A stretch of DNA of 64,000 nucleotides from Voacanga thouarsii (GCA_026120185.1 JANUWF010002014.1:310001-374000); one strand, 5' to 3'; shown: positions 45,313 through 57,063, counted from the first letter of the stretch. Numbers and translations: made by a program. Notes: generated by a model from the sequence alone, not told the origin.

Positions 45313-45813
45313 ATAAAGGAGGGGGATATTCCCAAGACGGCTTTGAACACTAGATATGGCTACTGCAAGTTCGTAGTGATGCCATTCGAAGTAACTAATG
45401 CACCCACCATTTTCATGGATCTTATGCACAGGGGTTTCCAGCCGTACCTGGATAAGTTTATGGTAGTGTTCATAGACGATATTCTAATCTATTCTAAAAG
45501 TCCCGAGGAGCATGTGGAGTATTTAAAGTTGGTACTAGAGAAATTAAGAGAGCATAAGCTCTATGCTAAGTTTAGCAAATGCAAGTTTTGGTTGGATTCA
45601 ATAGCTTTTCTTGGTCACATAATATCTAAATATGGAATCAAAGTGGACCCATCAAAGGTCGATGTTCTCTCGAATTGGAAGCAACCGGAGAGCATAACTG
45701 AAATCAGGAGTTTCCTTGGATTGGCAGGATATTACCGTCGTTTTATTAAGAACTTCTCTACACTGGCGACGCCGATGACCCGATTGCTAAGGAAGGACGT
45801 GCCATACGTCTAG
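45313..45813 (+). pseudogene. Element A reverse transcriptase, C-terminal half
   Basis: The frame starts at [20 protein letters not shown], runs through the catalytic [15 protein letters not shown] (YxDD-type box with Phe first) and [20 protein letters not shown], and ends [20 protein letters not shown] with a TAG at 45811. The N-terminal RT motifs are missing because of the deletion, so the enzyme cannot be functional. Sequence style is that of plant chromoviruses. Confidence 0.9.
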
Positions 45814-46260
45814 AATGATAAGTGTGAGAAGTGCTTTCAAGAACTTAAGCGGAGATTGATGTCAGCTCCAGTGTTGAGCCTACTTGAAGAAGGTAAGGCC
45901 TACTCCTTGTACAGGGATGCATCTAAGGAAGGTCTAGGGGCGGTATTGATGTAAGATAAGAAAGTTATCACCTACGTATTGAGGAAGTTGAAGCCATATG
46001 AGGTAAACTATCCGACGCACGACTTGGAGTTGGCAGCGATAGTGTTTGCTTTGAAGAAATGACAACACTATTTGTATGGGGCAGAATATGAAGTTTTCAC
46101 GGATCATAAAAGCTTGAAGTAAATATTCATGCAAAAGGACTTAAACTTAGGGTAGAGGAGGTGGATGGAGTTCTTGGAGGAATACAAGTGTCCAATTAAC
46201 TACTATTTCGGGAAAGCGAATGTGGTAGCGGATGCGCTGAGTTGGAAGGTGAGGATGGCT
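45814..46260 (+). pseudogene. Element A RNase H (decayed)
   Basis: APVLSLLEEGKAYSLYRDAS, then [34 protein letters not shown], stop, QHYLYGAEYEVFTDHKSLK, and the GKANVVADALSWK boundary motif. The acidic positions D (YRDAS), E (DLELAA) and D (FTDHK) are visible. It contains TAA, TGA, TAA and TAG stops. Confidence 0.85.
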
Positions 46261-47500
46261 AGCTTGAGGGTGCAAGAGATTCAAATAGTACAAGATATCT
46301 TGGGGAAAAAGGCGGAAGAGGGAGAAGGGAAAATTAGCTTGAGCAACCTGATATTAGAGCCTGTGTTGAGGTACGAGATCAGTGAGGCTCAACGGAATAA
46401 CCAAGAATTTTAGATTTTCAAGGCAAAGGAAGTGAAGAAAGGAAATAAGTAATTTTGGACTGATGAAGCGGGAGTGACGTATTTCCGAGAACGACTATGT
46501 GTACCAGATGACCCAATATTAAAGAGAAAGATAATAGATGAGGCTCACAAGAGCAAGTATTCTATCCACCCGGGAGAAGTTAAGATGTACCAAGATCTGA
46601 AAAAGGCCTACTGGTGGCTAGGAATGAAAAGAGACGTGGCACAATACATCTCTACTTGCTTGACTTGTCAGAAAGTAAAAGCGGAGCACAAGAAGGCAGC
46701 CAAATTGCTACAGCCGTTGCCTATACCCGAGTGGAAATGGCAAGAGGTAACGATGGACTTCATTACAAGATTAGCGATGTCTAAGACTTTGAAAGATGCT
46801 GTGTGGGTTGTGGTTGACAAATTAACCAAGACAGCTCATTTCATTCCGGTGAATGTGAGGGACTCTATGGAAAAATTGGCCAAGACATATATTCGCGAAA
46901 TAGTTAGATTGCATGGAGTGCCGACTAGTATTGTATCCGATAGGGATCCCAGATTTACTTCCAGGTTTTGGACCAAGTTTCAAGAGTCAATAGGGACGAC
47001 TATGAAGCTTAGCACATCTGCTCATCTGCAAACTGATAGACAGTCTGAGAGAGTCATCCAAATATTACAGGACATACTTAGGGCTTGTGTGTTGGATTTT
47101 TGAGATAAGTGGATAGATTGTATACCCTAAGCTGAGTTAGCATACAACAATAGTCATCGGGCATCGATTGGAATGGCACCCTAGGAAGCGTTATATAGGC
47201 GAAAATGTCAAGTACCCTTGTATTGGGGATGGGCAGAGGATGGTCAAATCAGTAAGTCTGGGAAAGTGAATATTGAGGAAATGGCCAATAAAGTGAAGGT
47301 AATAAGGGAGAGGCTGAAAGCCGCGTAAAGCCGACAGAAGAGCTATGTCGACAATAGAAGAAGGGAGTTGGAGTTTCAAGTGGGAGATCATACATTTTTA
47401 AAGATAACGCCTAGCAGAGGGATTCTAAAGCATCCTAAGGGAGGGAAGTTGAGTCGTAGATATTTAGGACCTTTTCCCGTGATTGAAAGGTTGGACCTGT
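46260..47500 (+). pseudogene. Element A integrase, near-complete (decayed)
   Basis: The zinc-binding HHCC domain is clear: [15 protein letters not shown] and [11 protein letters not shown]. The catalytic core has D in [10 protein letters not shown] in [12 protein letters not shown] and E in DRQSERVIQ; the usual TDGQSER reads TDRQSER. A long frame covers 46474-47103. Later parts (AELAYNNSH, KVKVIRERLKAA, RRRELEFQVGDH, RRYLGPFPVIERL) carry several stops. A one-base loss at about 47498 shifts the frame just after the GPF motif. Confidence 0.9.
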
Positions 47501-47795
47501 AGCATATCGATTGGAGTTGTCGGAAGGATTAGCAGGAATTCATGATGTGTTCCATGTATCCCAGTTGAAGAAATACAACCTTAACCCGGAGCATGTATTG
47601 AATGAGGAGCCATTGATTCTACAGCCTAATTTGAGCTATGTTGAGAAACCAATTAAGGTTTTGGATCAGAGTGTCAAGGTGTTGAGGAGTAAATAGATGC
47701 CTATGGTGAAGATTTTGTGGGATCATCACGGTACTCAGGATGCAACATGGGAAATTGAAGATTGGGTGAAGAAGAAATACCCGAATTTGCTCTAA
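47501..47795 (+). pseudogene. Element A integrase C-terminus with chromodomain
   Basis: After the frameshift the product continues GIHDVFHVSQLKKYNLNPEH, then a chromodomain-like segment (KPIKVLDQSVKVLRSK, stop, MPMVKILWDHHGTQDATWEI, EDWVKKKYPNLL). The order QxxVLRxK...VKxxWxxH...ATWExE is the chromodomain signature of Tekay-type chromoviruses, which targets integration to heterochromatin. Confidence 0.85.
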
Positions 47796-47832
47796 AGGTA
47801 TAGCACTCGGAATTTCGGGCTGAAATTCTCTT

Positions 47833-47845
47833 AAGGGGAAGAGGA
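47833..47845 (+). other. Polypurine tract of element A
   Basis: AAGGGGAAGAGGA directly precedes the 3' LTR start TGTAATACC. Confidence 0.85.
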
Positions 47846-50800
47846 TGTAATACCCCATATTAGACCGCCTTTAGTATATGGGGAAAAGTAATGCATGTCG
47901 TATTGTGTTATACCACATTTGATTATTTGAATTATTTTCATGAAAATATCAGTTTGTTGTTGTGTGAATTAATTTGTTCTTGAAGTGGTTGTGGTATTTG
48001 AGGTAGTTGAGTTTTATTTTATTGAAGCTAATTTATTAGAAAAAGGGATGGAGTAAGGGAGTAAGAATTAAGAGAATTTATTAGGAGAATATTTGCCAGG
48101 ACTCAATGTGGTTTAGTGGATAGAGCTTGTTGAGTGTTCTTTGGTGGGCTTGAATTAAAATCCTAGCTATCTCAAATCCTTTCCTTTCTTTTTTTTTTTT
48201 TTCCTTCTACCCTAATTTTCCATAACCTTGGCCAAAATCCTTAAGGTTTTGGAGACTAATTTCCTAAAAATTGGGGGTGTGCTTTATCATGGAAATTATT
48301 TTATAAAATTAGTAAATTAAATTTTTATTCCTAATATCCTATCATAATCTTTTAGAGAATTTTAAAGATTACTAATCTAGTTTTTTTTAAAAAGCTATAT
48401 CCAAGTAATATATTAGGAGATAAAATATAGGAGATTATATAGGTATTGTTTTCAAGGAGATAAATATCTATATCATAATCTTCTTCAAATAAAAGGGGAA
48501 AGAGCTGGATTTAAATGAGATGTTTTTCCCTGGATTAAGCCAAGGGTTTCAAAATTTTTATGGGGGAAAAAGAAGGGGAAAATTCAGTAGCTACAAGGAT
48601 TAGGAAACCAGAATTTTCCTTACCAAATAACTGTTTAATAACTATTTAAAATTACTCAAATTAATATAGGGAATTAATTAAACTATTCCCTAAATAAATG
48701 ACCTAATTCCTTTCTATGATATTCGGGAAAATTCCCTTATAACAGCCGCCACACATAGGGTAGAATAACTTACCTAAAACACTCCAAAACTTAGCTAGGG
48801 TTAACTAAGAAAACCCTAACCAATTAGGACTTGATTTTAGCCAAAAGAACACTAGAATTTCAGCTCCATTGCCTCCAGAATTTCGTCACTATTCACACAC
48901 ACATACTCTCTCTCTCACAAAAATTCCAGCTTTTCATTACTCTCAACTTCCTTTTATATTAGGCAAAAACAGCTACACAAAACCCTAATCTTTCCTCCTC
49001 CTAATCTGGTCCAAGAGTAAGCCAGAAAATCAGCTTCTTTCATCTCTTTTCCCTTCCTTATTGTGGCCACAATAATAGCCAGCAAACAGCCACCAAAAAC
49101 CAGCACTAAACCCCTTAAACCCTGCTGGAAATCAGCTACAGCAATAGGGGCAAAAGTTGTCACCTTTTTCTTGTTGTGATCAAGAGACCAAAGCAAGATC
49201 AAACCCTACTAAACCCTAAAACACCTCAACCTAACCTATTCCCTTCATCAAACCAGCCACAATCAAACTCTAAAACACCCTTTACTGCTCCAGAATTCCA
49301 GCCATCACTCTCTCCAAAGATTTCGTCCTTAGCAACCTCCAAGCATCTCCAAACTTGAAATCTAAACCTAAGGTGAGTAACCCTTTAAACCCTTTCAGCT
49401 TTCATTCAAATAATCTTTCTCATTTCTCCTCAATCTCAGTCATCAAGGGGCTGATCCTTGTCTCCTTTTATTGGAGATTTTCGAACAAGAAGGCCAAGAG
49501 CACTACAATCAACCTTTCTTCCTCAAGTGAACCCAAGCAACCACTAAAGGCGTCACCTTTACACTTAGTGTGTGTGTCGTCAAAGGTATTCTTAGTCTCA
49601 ATCCCTTTTTGCTTAAATAATCTTGCTTTTATGGTGGTGTTGTTATGCATGGAGGCTAGATGAAAGTATGAATAGACTATATTGATGAGTTGGAGAGTTC
49701 AATGGAATGAGCTAAGCATGTATGTCTTTGATTATGATTGAATATTGCTATGAAAGTCTAGATTTGCAGCATATTGATAAAAAATGAGATCTTTTAATAA
49801 CGAATGGGCTATTTATGATGCTTTTATGCTAGTTAAATCTAGCAGTTTTCATATGGTGAATCGATCTAGATCAATGCATGATTATGATCAATAGAATGGT
49901 AAATGGGGAGGGGGGTTATACATGTGATTTAATGAATTAAAATCCTTAGACACTATGGATTAATTAGGTAATTAATGAGATCATGGGGAGTCAAGTCATA
50001 TGAAGTAATTGGTGGGATGATTAAATCCTAATTGTGGGATTATTTGCTCTAGATAAGGAAGGGGTGGAAATAAGAGCAATTGATTGAGTTGGATCTAGCT
50101 GTGATTTATCCAAGTATGTCTCTGCATAACGGTTTTGATAAATGATACTTGTTTGTAAGCAATTTTTACAATGTTATTTGGAATTAATGTCAATATGATG
50201 TTTTGACACAAGGATTGAGGCTTGACTAAAAATAATGAGTTATGCTGGATTGTTGTGAGATTTGGATTGGAATTGTGGATTTTTTATTTTCAAAATGAAT
50301 TTGCTAAATTTTAGTTGTTCAACTTCAAAAATGATTTCTCAAACCATTGTTAAACGATTTGAAAATGCTATTATCAAAAACCACATTTTGCAATCAAACT
50401 AATCAAAGACTTTTGAAAAAGGGAAAATGATTCTGCCCCTAATCGGGGAACGTTGAGTACTCAGCGAGGGTAGGCTAGTAGTACTATACATTGGGAAGCT
50501 ATCATGGTAGTAACCATGATATGGATTGTGTTACTTTGTTGTTGAATCATTTGCTAATCCCTACTTAATGAGTTATGAATGTGATGAAACAATGATGTAT
50601 TGTGAACTGTTATAGATTTATTGAGCAAGGCTCCTTTGTATAACTGTTATTATTGAAATTGACTTGCAAACACGATTTTATGATTTTGATAAATCTGCAT
50701 ACACAAAATGGTTATAATTGACATTTGCACACACGAGACTTACTGAGATGTCAATCTCGCACCTTTTTATATCATAATTTCAGGGAATTGCTTATATTGA

Positions 50801-51047
50801 GCAAGGTGAAGCTAGGGTTGAGCTCCAGCTTATTTATTTGGTTGTGTTTTTAAGTTTGTTTCAAGAGACCTTTGTTAGTTTTGAGTTTCTAAACTTGTAT
50901 AAGTTTTGCTTTCAAATGTAATGGAATTATTCTTTTAATTTTATTTAGCAGTTTTGCTTTATTTTGTACTTCGTTATAAAGACCCCTGGTCCTTTGGACA
51001 GGACGACATCCGGCCCTTTCTAGGTACCTAGGGTGTGGGGTGTTACA
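47846..51047 (+). repeat. 3' LTR of element A
   Basis: Partner of 36443-39895, ending GTGGGGTGTTACA. At about 50486 it joins GTAGTACTA directly to TACATTGGGAAG, deleting the hairpin-bearing segment present in the 5' LTR. Confidence 0.9.
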
Positions 51048-51488
51048 ATAATGGCATCCTCCCATCCCTATCTGCCCGGAAGACCTTCTAGTACCTGAGC
51101 CTGCACCTCGCTTACACCGCAGAAAATTATTCCCCTGGATGATAGCAATGATGATAAGTCCATATCATTGAGCCACCCCCAATACCCGTGATAGACTTGG
51201 TTACTAACAATGAAGACGTGAAGATTGATATAGAATATGTTCCCTTCCCTTCTAGTCCCATAGTTAACTTGACAACTGATAGTGATGACCCGGGGGAGAT
51301 AGATTATGAATTTCTACCGAGACCTTCCTTCATACCCCCACCCAACTAGGTTGAGACCGGGGAGAGTTCTCAGTGACCCGAGAAGGAGCCAATAAATGGG
51401 TTTGCAAATGGGGCTGGGATAGACTTCGCTAGGAATTCTTAGGGATGGTTATATGAGGCCAACTTTGAAGACTCCAATGAGGACTAGA
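51048..51488 (+). pseudogene. Pre-gag ORF of element B, 3' part
   Basis: Resumes the sequence interrupted at 36442. From about 51170 a frame reads PIPVIDLVTNNEDVKIDIEY, then VNLTTDSDDPGEIDYEFLPR, then GWLYEANFEDSNED and a stop. It is strongly acidic and Pro-rich, with stops at two points. The end resembles that of the equivalent ORF in element A. No known family recognised. Confidence 0.5.
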
Positions 51489-51760
51489 AAGGCTAAGTAC
51501 TGCTATGATTATGATGTTTTATTTACTGCTTTCCATAAACTCCTATGTTAAGGATTTCATTCATGTTTACTGCCTTAATTCTGAATTTATGCAAATAAGA
51601 GTACTTAGAGTGCTCTAAGATTTGAGAAAAATTTATATGCAATTCTTTATACAAAACTTGCAAATGATTTTCTTTTACTTAAACCTGAATGTGAATGTAT
51701 GCTCAAATGAAATATTTTAAACTTGAACACATAAACTCATTGTCTGGGGCATGGTTTAGA
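51489..51760 (+). other. AT-rich spacer between pre-gag ORF and gag (element B)
   Basis: About 270 bases without coding sequence. It parallels the spacer at 45056-45312 in element A and could be a leader or an intron. Confidence 0.5.
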
Positions 51761-52425
51761 ATGGCACCTAAGCATCGTGCAACAACATCTAGTAGGATGG
51801 TCCTGGAGGCAGAGCCTGTGACACCGGAGTTTGAGACAACTCAAATGCCATCACCCAACTGGGGGGATAAGAATGAACCAGAACTGGAAATATGGTCGGA
51901 AGAACCTGCCAACGTGATGATAGGGCAAGCATTCAACAAAATGACCGAGATTCTGCAAACTTTAACTGAGCGAAGGAATTTAAAGAGAGAAGACGAAGCT
52001 TTGGAGCGGTTTCTGAAATTTCAACCACCCATCTTCCTGGGAGAAGTCGAGAAGGATTAGAAAGCTGAGCAGTGGATAGAACAGATGGAGGACATTTTTG
52101 CTACGCTTCATTACACTGAGAAGCGAATGGTGAAGTTTACTGCATTTTGATTAAAGGGCCCAGCTCGGGTATGGTGGCAATGGGTTTAGGACGACTGGGA
52201 GATGATTGACCAAGACTGGACATAGGCCAATTTTATGGAAGCATTCAGAGCTAAGGATATCCCTCAGTAGATAGTTGAGAAACAGGAAGATAAGTTCCAA
52301 AATTTAAAGTAGGGAAGTATGACGGCAGCTCAGTACGCGGCACGGTTCACCCAATTGTCAAAGTACTGCAAGAGGCTGGTGGACACCGAGCAGAACAGAA
52401 CAAGATAATTTGTCAAGGGGCTAAG
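51761..52425 (+). pseudogene. Element B gag, 5' part (interrupted by element C)
   Basis: ATG at 51761 gives MAPKHRATTSSRMVLEAEPV. The retrotransposon gag domain starts FLKFQPPIFLGEVEKD, then AEQWIEQMEDIFATLHYTEK, GPARVWWQW, AQYAARFTQLSKYCKRLVDT. Seven in-frame stops (mostly TAG) occur. At KGLS (52425) the Reina-like element C is inserted; the gag frame resumes at 60158. Confidence 0.85.
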
Positions 52426-53430
52426 TGATGCGAATCTTGTGTGGCTTTTCTTAGTGTTATGGGTGTTTTAGTTGACTAATTGTACAGTTCAAACAATGAG
52501 ACCCAAAATAGAGATTTTTCTGATGACAAAAGGAGAAAGTAACCTAACAACCTGCACTCTTTCAAACCCTTGAAGAACAAAGCCTCAAAAACCCTCAAGA
52601 TGAGTAGAAAGTTTTACTATAATCTCACCCTAATATCCTTGAAGCAACAAAGGAAAACAAGAACAAATAGAATAGAGAAAATAGGCATCCAAATATTGGA
52701 TTTCAAACAAACCTTAGAAAAACAAAGCAACTAAGACTCTTTCAAAGAAACAACGTTGGATTATCTAAAAGATTTATAGACTCTTACAAAAGGAGGACTA
52801 ACCCTTTAGCTTGGTCTTGAACAAGATGAACAAGGAGGCTAGGGCTTCTTAAGATTCTTTTCTCAAATTTGAATTAAAGTGAAGTGTATTATGTTGTAAA
52901 ATCACTAAAGGTGCTATTTATACTATCCAAACCCTAGCTAAGTAATCCCCGAGGTTTAATTATAGTTTAGTGTCATAATCAATCTTTACAAGAAATTAAA
53001 AGGGAAGAAAATCGGAGAAAAGCATTAAAATGCGGAACAGTCGTCCGCTGCCTAGGGGGAGGCCGGCACCGGTTTAGAAATCACAGCCGGCGCTGGTTTG
53101 GATCTGTCTTCAGGCCGGTTCATGTTGTGATTGAGGTGTTGTTGGATAGAATGGAGCCAGCGCTGGTTTGGCTGTATGGAGCCGGTGCCGGCTGTCCTCT
53201 GGAAAGCCTTTCTTGGTCAAGTTCCATCCCTTTTTGCTGCCGGTTTGAGTTCTTGTTAGGATCCTTCGTGGATGGTCATCAACACGAACTCTTGCCTAGC
53301 TTCCTCACCCTTTCAATCATCTTTCATCCTCAAGCACGATTTGATGATCAATTGAAAATCATCTTGAAGCTTCTTGGTCCTAGCTCTTGTCATCGGTCCT
53401 TATCCTCCATGATGAAGTAGAGTCTCATCA
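52426..53430 (-). repeat. 3' LTR of element C
   Basis: About 1.0 kb, next to a PPT (53431-53450). It contains five GCCGGYGCYGG-like boxes between 53062 and 53193. Confidence 0.9.
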
Positions 53431-53450
53431 TCTCCCCCTCCTTGAAAAGG
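53431..53450 (-). other. Polypurine tract of element C
   Basis: The minus strand reads TTTTCAAGGAGGGGGAGA directly before the LTR start TGATGAGACTC. Confidence 0.85.
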
Positions 53451-54698
53451 ATTCATTTTCGAATCATCGCCATCATCAACATCAAAGGGAGAGAGGTCAC
53501 TAACATTAAAGGTGGCACTAACATGATACTCACCGAGTAGATCTATCTTGTAAGCATTATCTCTAACTTTAGCAAGAACTTGAAATGTTCCATCCCCCAT
53601 TGGATCTAGTTTACTTCGTTGTTGCGTAGGGAATCTCTCCTTGCGAAGGTAGACCCATACCCAATTGCCCGGCTCAAAGGACACCTTTTTCCTTCCTTGA
53701 TTGCACTTATGGGCGATCTCTTTGTTTCATTTTGCAATGATTGCTTTCACCTTCTCATGAACTGCCTTCAGCATCTCCATCTATTTAGCTCTATCGAGGT
53801 TCAACCGTTCACCTATAGTCAAAGGAACCAAATCTAAAGGAGTTAGAGGATTAAAACCATATACAACTTCAAAAGGAGAATAAGAAGTGGTAGAGTGAAT
53901 AGCCCTATTGTAAGTAAACTCAATGTGAGGCAAGCACTCTTTCCAATTTTTCAAGTGCTTCTTGATTATGGTCCGCAAGAGCTGGGTGAGCATTCGGTTG
54001 ACCACCTCCGTTTGTCCGTCCGTTTCGGGATGACAAGCTGTGGAAAATAAAAGATTAGTACCAAGTTTGTTTCGTAATACTCTCCAAAAGTGGCTAAGGA
54101 ATTTAGTATCCCTATCCGAGATAATAGTCCTTGGAATCCCATTCATTCTCACTACTTCCTTAAAGAATAAATCTGTAATATAGGATGTATCATTAGCCTT
54201 GGAACAAGCCACAAAATGAGCCATTTTAGAGAATCGATCAACAATCACAAATATAGAATCTTTACCCCCCTTAGACCTAGGCAATTCGAAGATAAAGTCC
54301 ATTGAAATATCAACTCAAGGTATATTAGGTATGGGCAAAAGCGTATAAAGACCATGTGGAAGAGATATAAACCTAGCTCTCCTACAGTTAATGCATTGAG
54401 AACAATGTCTCTCCACATCCTTTCTCATTTTTGGCCAAAAGAAATGTTCCTTAAGGATGCCTAAGGTTTTTGCAACACCAAAATGCCCTATTAATCCCCC
54501 ACTATGGGCTTCCCTAACTAGCAACATCCTAATAGAACCCTTTGGCACACAAAGCCTTGCCTCCCTAAATAAGAAACCATCATACCTATAATATTTAGCA
54601 AATGCACCCTTCTCACAAGCATGGAAAATATCCCTAAACTCCTTATCATCAATATACAAATCTTTCACAAATTCAAAACCAAGAAGTTTAGCAGCCAA
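53451..54698 (-). pseudogene. Element C integrase (decayed)
   Basis: The HHCC region at 54698-54315 shows HFGVAKTLGILKEHFFWPKM and CSQCINCRRARF. The core at 54302-53781 has D in [11 protein letters not shown] in [13 protein letters not shown] and E in [11 protein letters not shown], so all catalytic acids are present. The C-terminal region (53684-53451) reads GNWVWVYLRKERFPTQQRSK, GDGTFQVLAKVRDNAYKIDL, VSATFNVSDLSPFD and ends NPFQGGGDDE. Frame breaks lie at 54303 and about 53700-53780. No chromodomain is apparent. Confidence 0.9.
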
Positions 54699-54699
54699 T

Positions 54700-55091
54700 A
54701 AGTTTAGTAGTGCATACCTTCAAGATAGTGCATTCGCTACCATATTTTCCTTACCCTTTTTGTATTGAATGACATATGGAAATGTCCTAATAAACTCTAT
54801 CCACCTTGCATGCCTCTTGGTCAAATTCTATTGGCTCTTGAGGTGTTTAAGGGTCTCATGATCGGTATGAATGACAAACTCTCTTGGAAAAAGGTAGTGT
54901 TGCCAATATTCTAAGGTCCTCACCAAGGCAAAAAGCTCTTTATCATAGGTAGAATAATTGAGGGCGGCCTCGGACAATTTCTCACTAAAGTATGCAATGG
55001 GTTTTCTTTCTTGGGTCAAGACCGCACCTATCCCCACCCCACTTACATCACACTCTATCTCAAAAGCCTTCTCAAAATTTGGTTCATCCAA
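54700..55091 (-). pseudogene. Element C RNase H (decayed)
   Basis: [20 protein letters not shown], then [40 protein letters not shown] and [13 protein letters not shown]. The acidic residues D (ECDVSG), E (YDKEL) and D (HTDHE) are visible. A stop follows LKSQ and the remainder to 54700 is in the same general frame. Confidence 0.85.
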
Positions 55092-56182
55092 ATTGAAGTT
55101 TAGCTTAATTTATCTTTGAGAGTTTGAAAGGCTTGTTGTTGGGCTTCCTCCCACCTAAATCCCACATTTTTCTTTACCATTTCGGTTAGAAAGGCTGCTA
55201 TAATGCTAAAATTTTGGATGAACCTCCTATAGAAGCTAGCTAGCCCATGGAAACTACAGACTTGGGTAATGGTGGTAGGGGTTGGCCAATTTTAGATGGC
55301 TTTCACCTTTCCCTCATCTACCTCAATTCCTTTAGCACTCACAACATACCCAAGGAATGTAATCCTCTCCAAACAAAAAGTTCATTTCTCAAGATTAGTA
55401 TACATTCTCTCCCTTCGGAGGGAAACAAGCACACTTTGAACATGATTCAAATGATCCAAATATGATTTGCTATAGATTAATATATCATCAAAGTACACAA
55501 TAATAAATTTCCTAATGAATTCCCTTAAAACATGATGCATTAACCGCATAAAAGTATTAGGAGCATTAGATAATCCAATGACAAGCCACTCATACAACCC
55601 TTCTTTAATTTTAAAAGCCGTTTTCCATTCATCCCCTTCTCTTAATCTAATTTGGTGATAGCTTGATTTCAAATCAATTTTCGAGAAAATGCATGCACCA
55701 AATAGCTCATCAAACAAGTCATCTAGCCTAGGAATGGGATAGCGGTATTTTACCGTTATGTTGTTGATAGCACGACAATCCACACATATATACCATGTCC
55801 CATCCTTTTTAGGCACCAAGAGAACCGGAACCACACATGGGCTTAGTCTCTCTCTCACATGTCCCTTCTCAAGCAATGCTTCTACTTGTTTTTGCAATTC
55901 CTTGGATTCCTCTGGATTGCTTCTATATGCCGGTCAGTTGGGGATGACGGCTCCGGGCACAAAGTTGCTTTGATGTTCAATTCCTCTCAACGGTGGCAGT
56001 TCTCCGGGCACCTCATTTGGGAAAACATCTTCAAATTCTTGAAGAATAGTGGCAATTTCATGAGGCAAAGATAATGTGAAATCATTAGTAGAAACATAAG
56101 AACCTTTGCATAAAAGAAAAATAACCAGTTCCCTAGCTTCTATAACCTCTATGACCTCACTTTCTTTTGCAAAAAAAATCAC
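55092..56182 (-). pseudogene. Element C reverse transcriptase (decayed)
   Basis: Entered through the PR-RT linker (ILQEFEDVFPNEVPGELPPL, then HQSNFVPGAVIPN). The RT core at 55897-55382 reads [80 protein letters not shown] and the catalytic [12 protein letters not shown]. Lower-coordinate sequence continues with the thumb/connection region (about 55100-55380) after frame breaks. The catalytic aspartates are intact but the frame is not. Confidence 0.9.
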
Positions 56183-56373
56183 TCTTTTTTTACCTCCCCT
56201 CTCTTGCCCTTACTCACTCTTATCCTTGATTGTCAAAGGCACTTGTTTGTTCATCCTCTCTCTCAACTCTTTTTCTTTCCTCTCTTGTTCTTTCCTCTCA
56301 ATTTCTTGCTTTTACTTTACTTCTTATGCTCTATTCTTCTTTTCTTTCTTCTTCATGATTTCTTGATTTTTGT

Positions 56374-57063
56374 TCACCTCACTAGGGGCCATGGGGGTGA
56401 GGGTAAACTTAGTTCCCTCCTTAAGTAGGGAATAAGTGTTTTCTTCCCATCATGTTTTACATGCCTATTATATTGCCAAGGCTTCCCTAGTCGTAAGTGA
56501 CCTGCTTGCATAGGTACCACATCACATAACACATCATCCTTGTACTTCCCCATTTCAAAAGACATCAACACTTACCTGTTTACTCTCATTTCCCCACTAT
56601 CATTCACACATTGTAATTTGTAGGGCTGGGGGTGTTTAATCCAACTCATATCCAATTCTTCAACTAAGTTTGCACTAATCTTGTTAGTGCAACTCCCACT
56701 ATCCACAATAACACTACAAGGGGTCTTGTTGATTAGACACCTAATGTAGAAAATATTCTCTCTTTGTTGGTGATCTTGATCCTCAATGGCTTGTGAATTC
56801 AATGACTTTCTTATGACTCCCACCAATAAGTATTCTTGACCAACAACTTCCCATTCATCACTTTCCTCATCTCCATTTCCTTTTTGGTTTCCTTGGTACC
56901 TTTCTTCCTCTTCTTCTTCGTCGGTAGAAACCTCACCATAGGGATTGGTATACATCATTCTCTTGTTTGGACACTCATGGGAAGTATGTCCATATCCAAA
57001 GCACTTAAAACACTTGATATCCCTATTCCTTTGTGGCCTCTCTATGGCTTTTCCTTTCTCCAT
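56374..57063 (-). pseudogene. Element C gag zinc knuckle and protease
   Basis: A perfect CCHC knuckle (CFKCFGYGHTSHEC) near the start is followed by an acidic linker (EEEEEERYQGNQKGNGDEES). The aspartic protease follows with its active-site triad motif as DSGS (CSVIVDSGSCTNKISANLVE). After a stop at 56572 the frame continues EMGKYKDDVLCDVVPMQAGH and LGKPWQYNRHVKHDG, the usual end of the protease domain in this lineage. Confidence 0.85.

Larger units (their letters stand above)
36443..51047 (+). mobile_element. Tekay/Del-like Ty3/gypsy element A (chromovirus, nested in B)
   Basis: 5' LTR 36443-39895, PBS 39898-39910, internal region 39896-47845, PPT 47833-47845 and 3' LTR 47846-51047. The flanks GTAAT (36438-36442) and ATAAT (51048-51052) form a 5-base target duplication with one mismatch. 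It has an integrase with a C-terminal chromodomain. Gag, protease and the first half of RT are deleted, and a solo LTR is inserted at 40247-44534. Confidence 0.9.
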
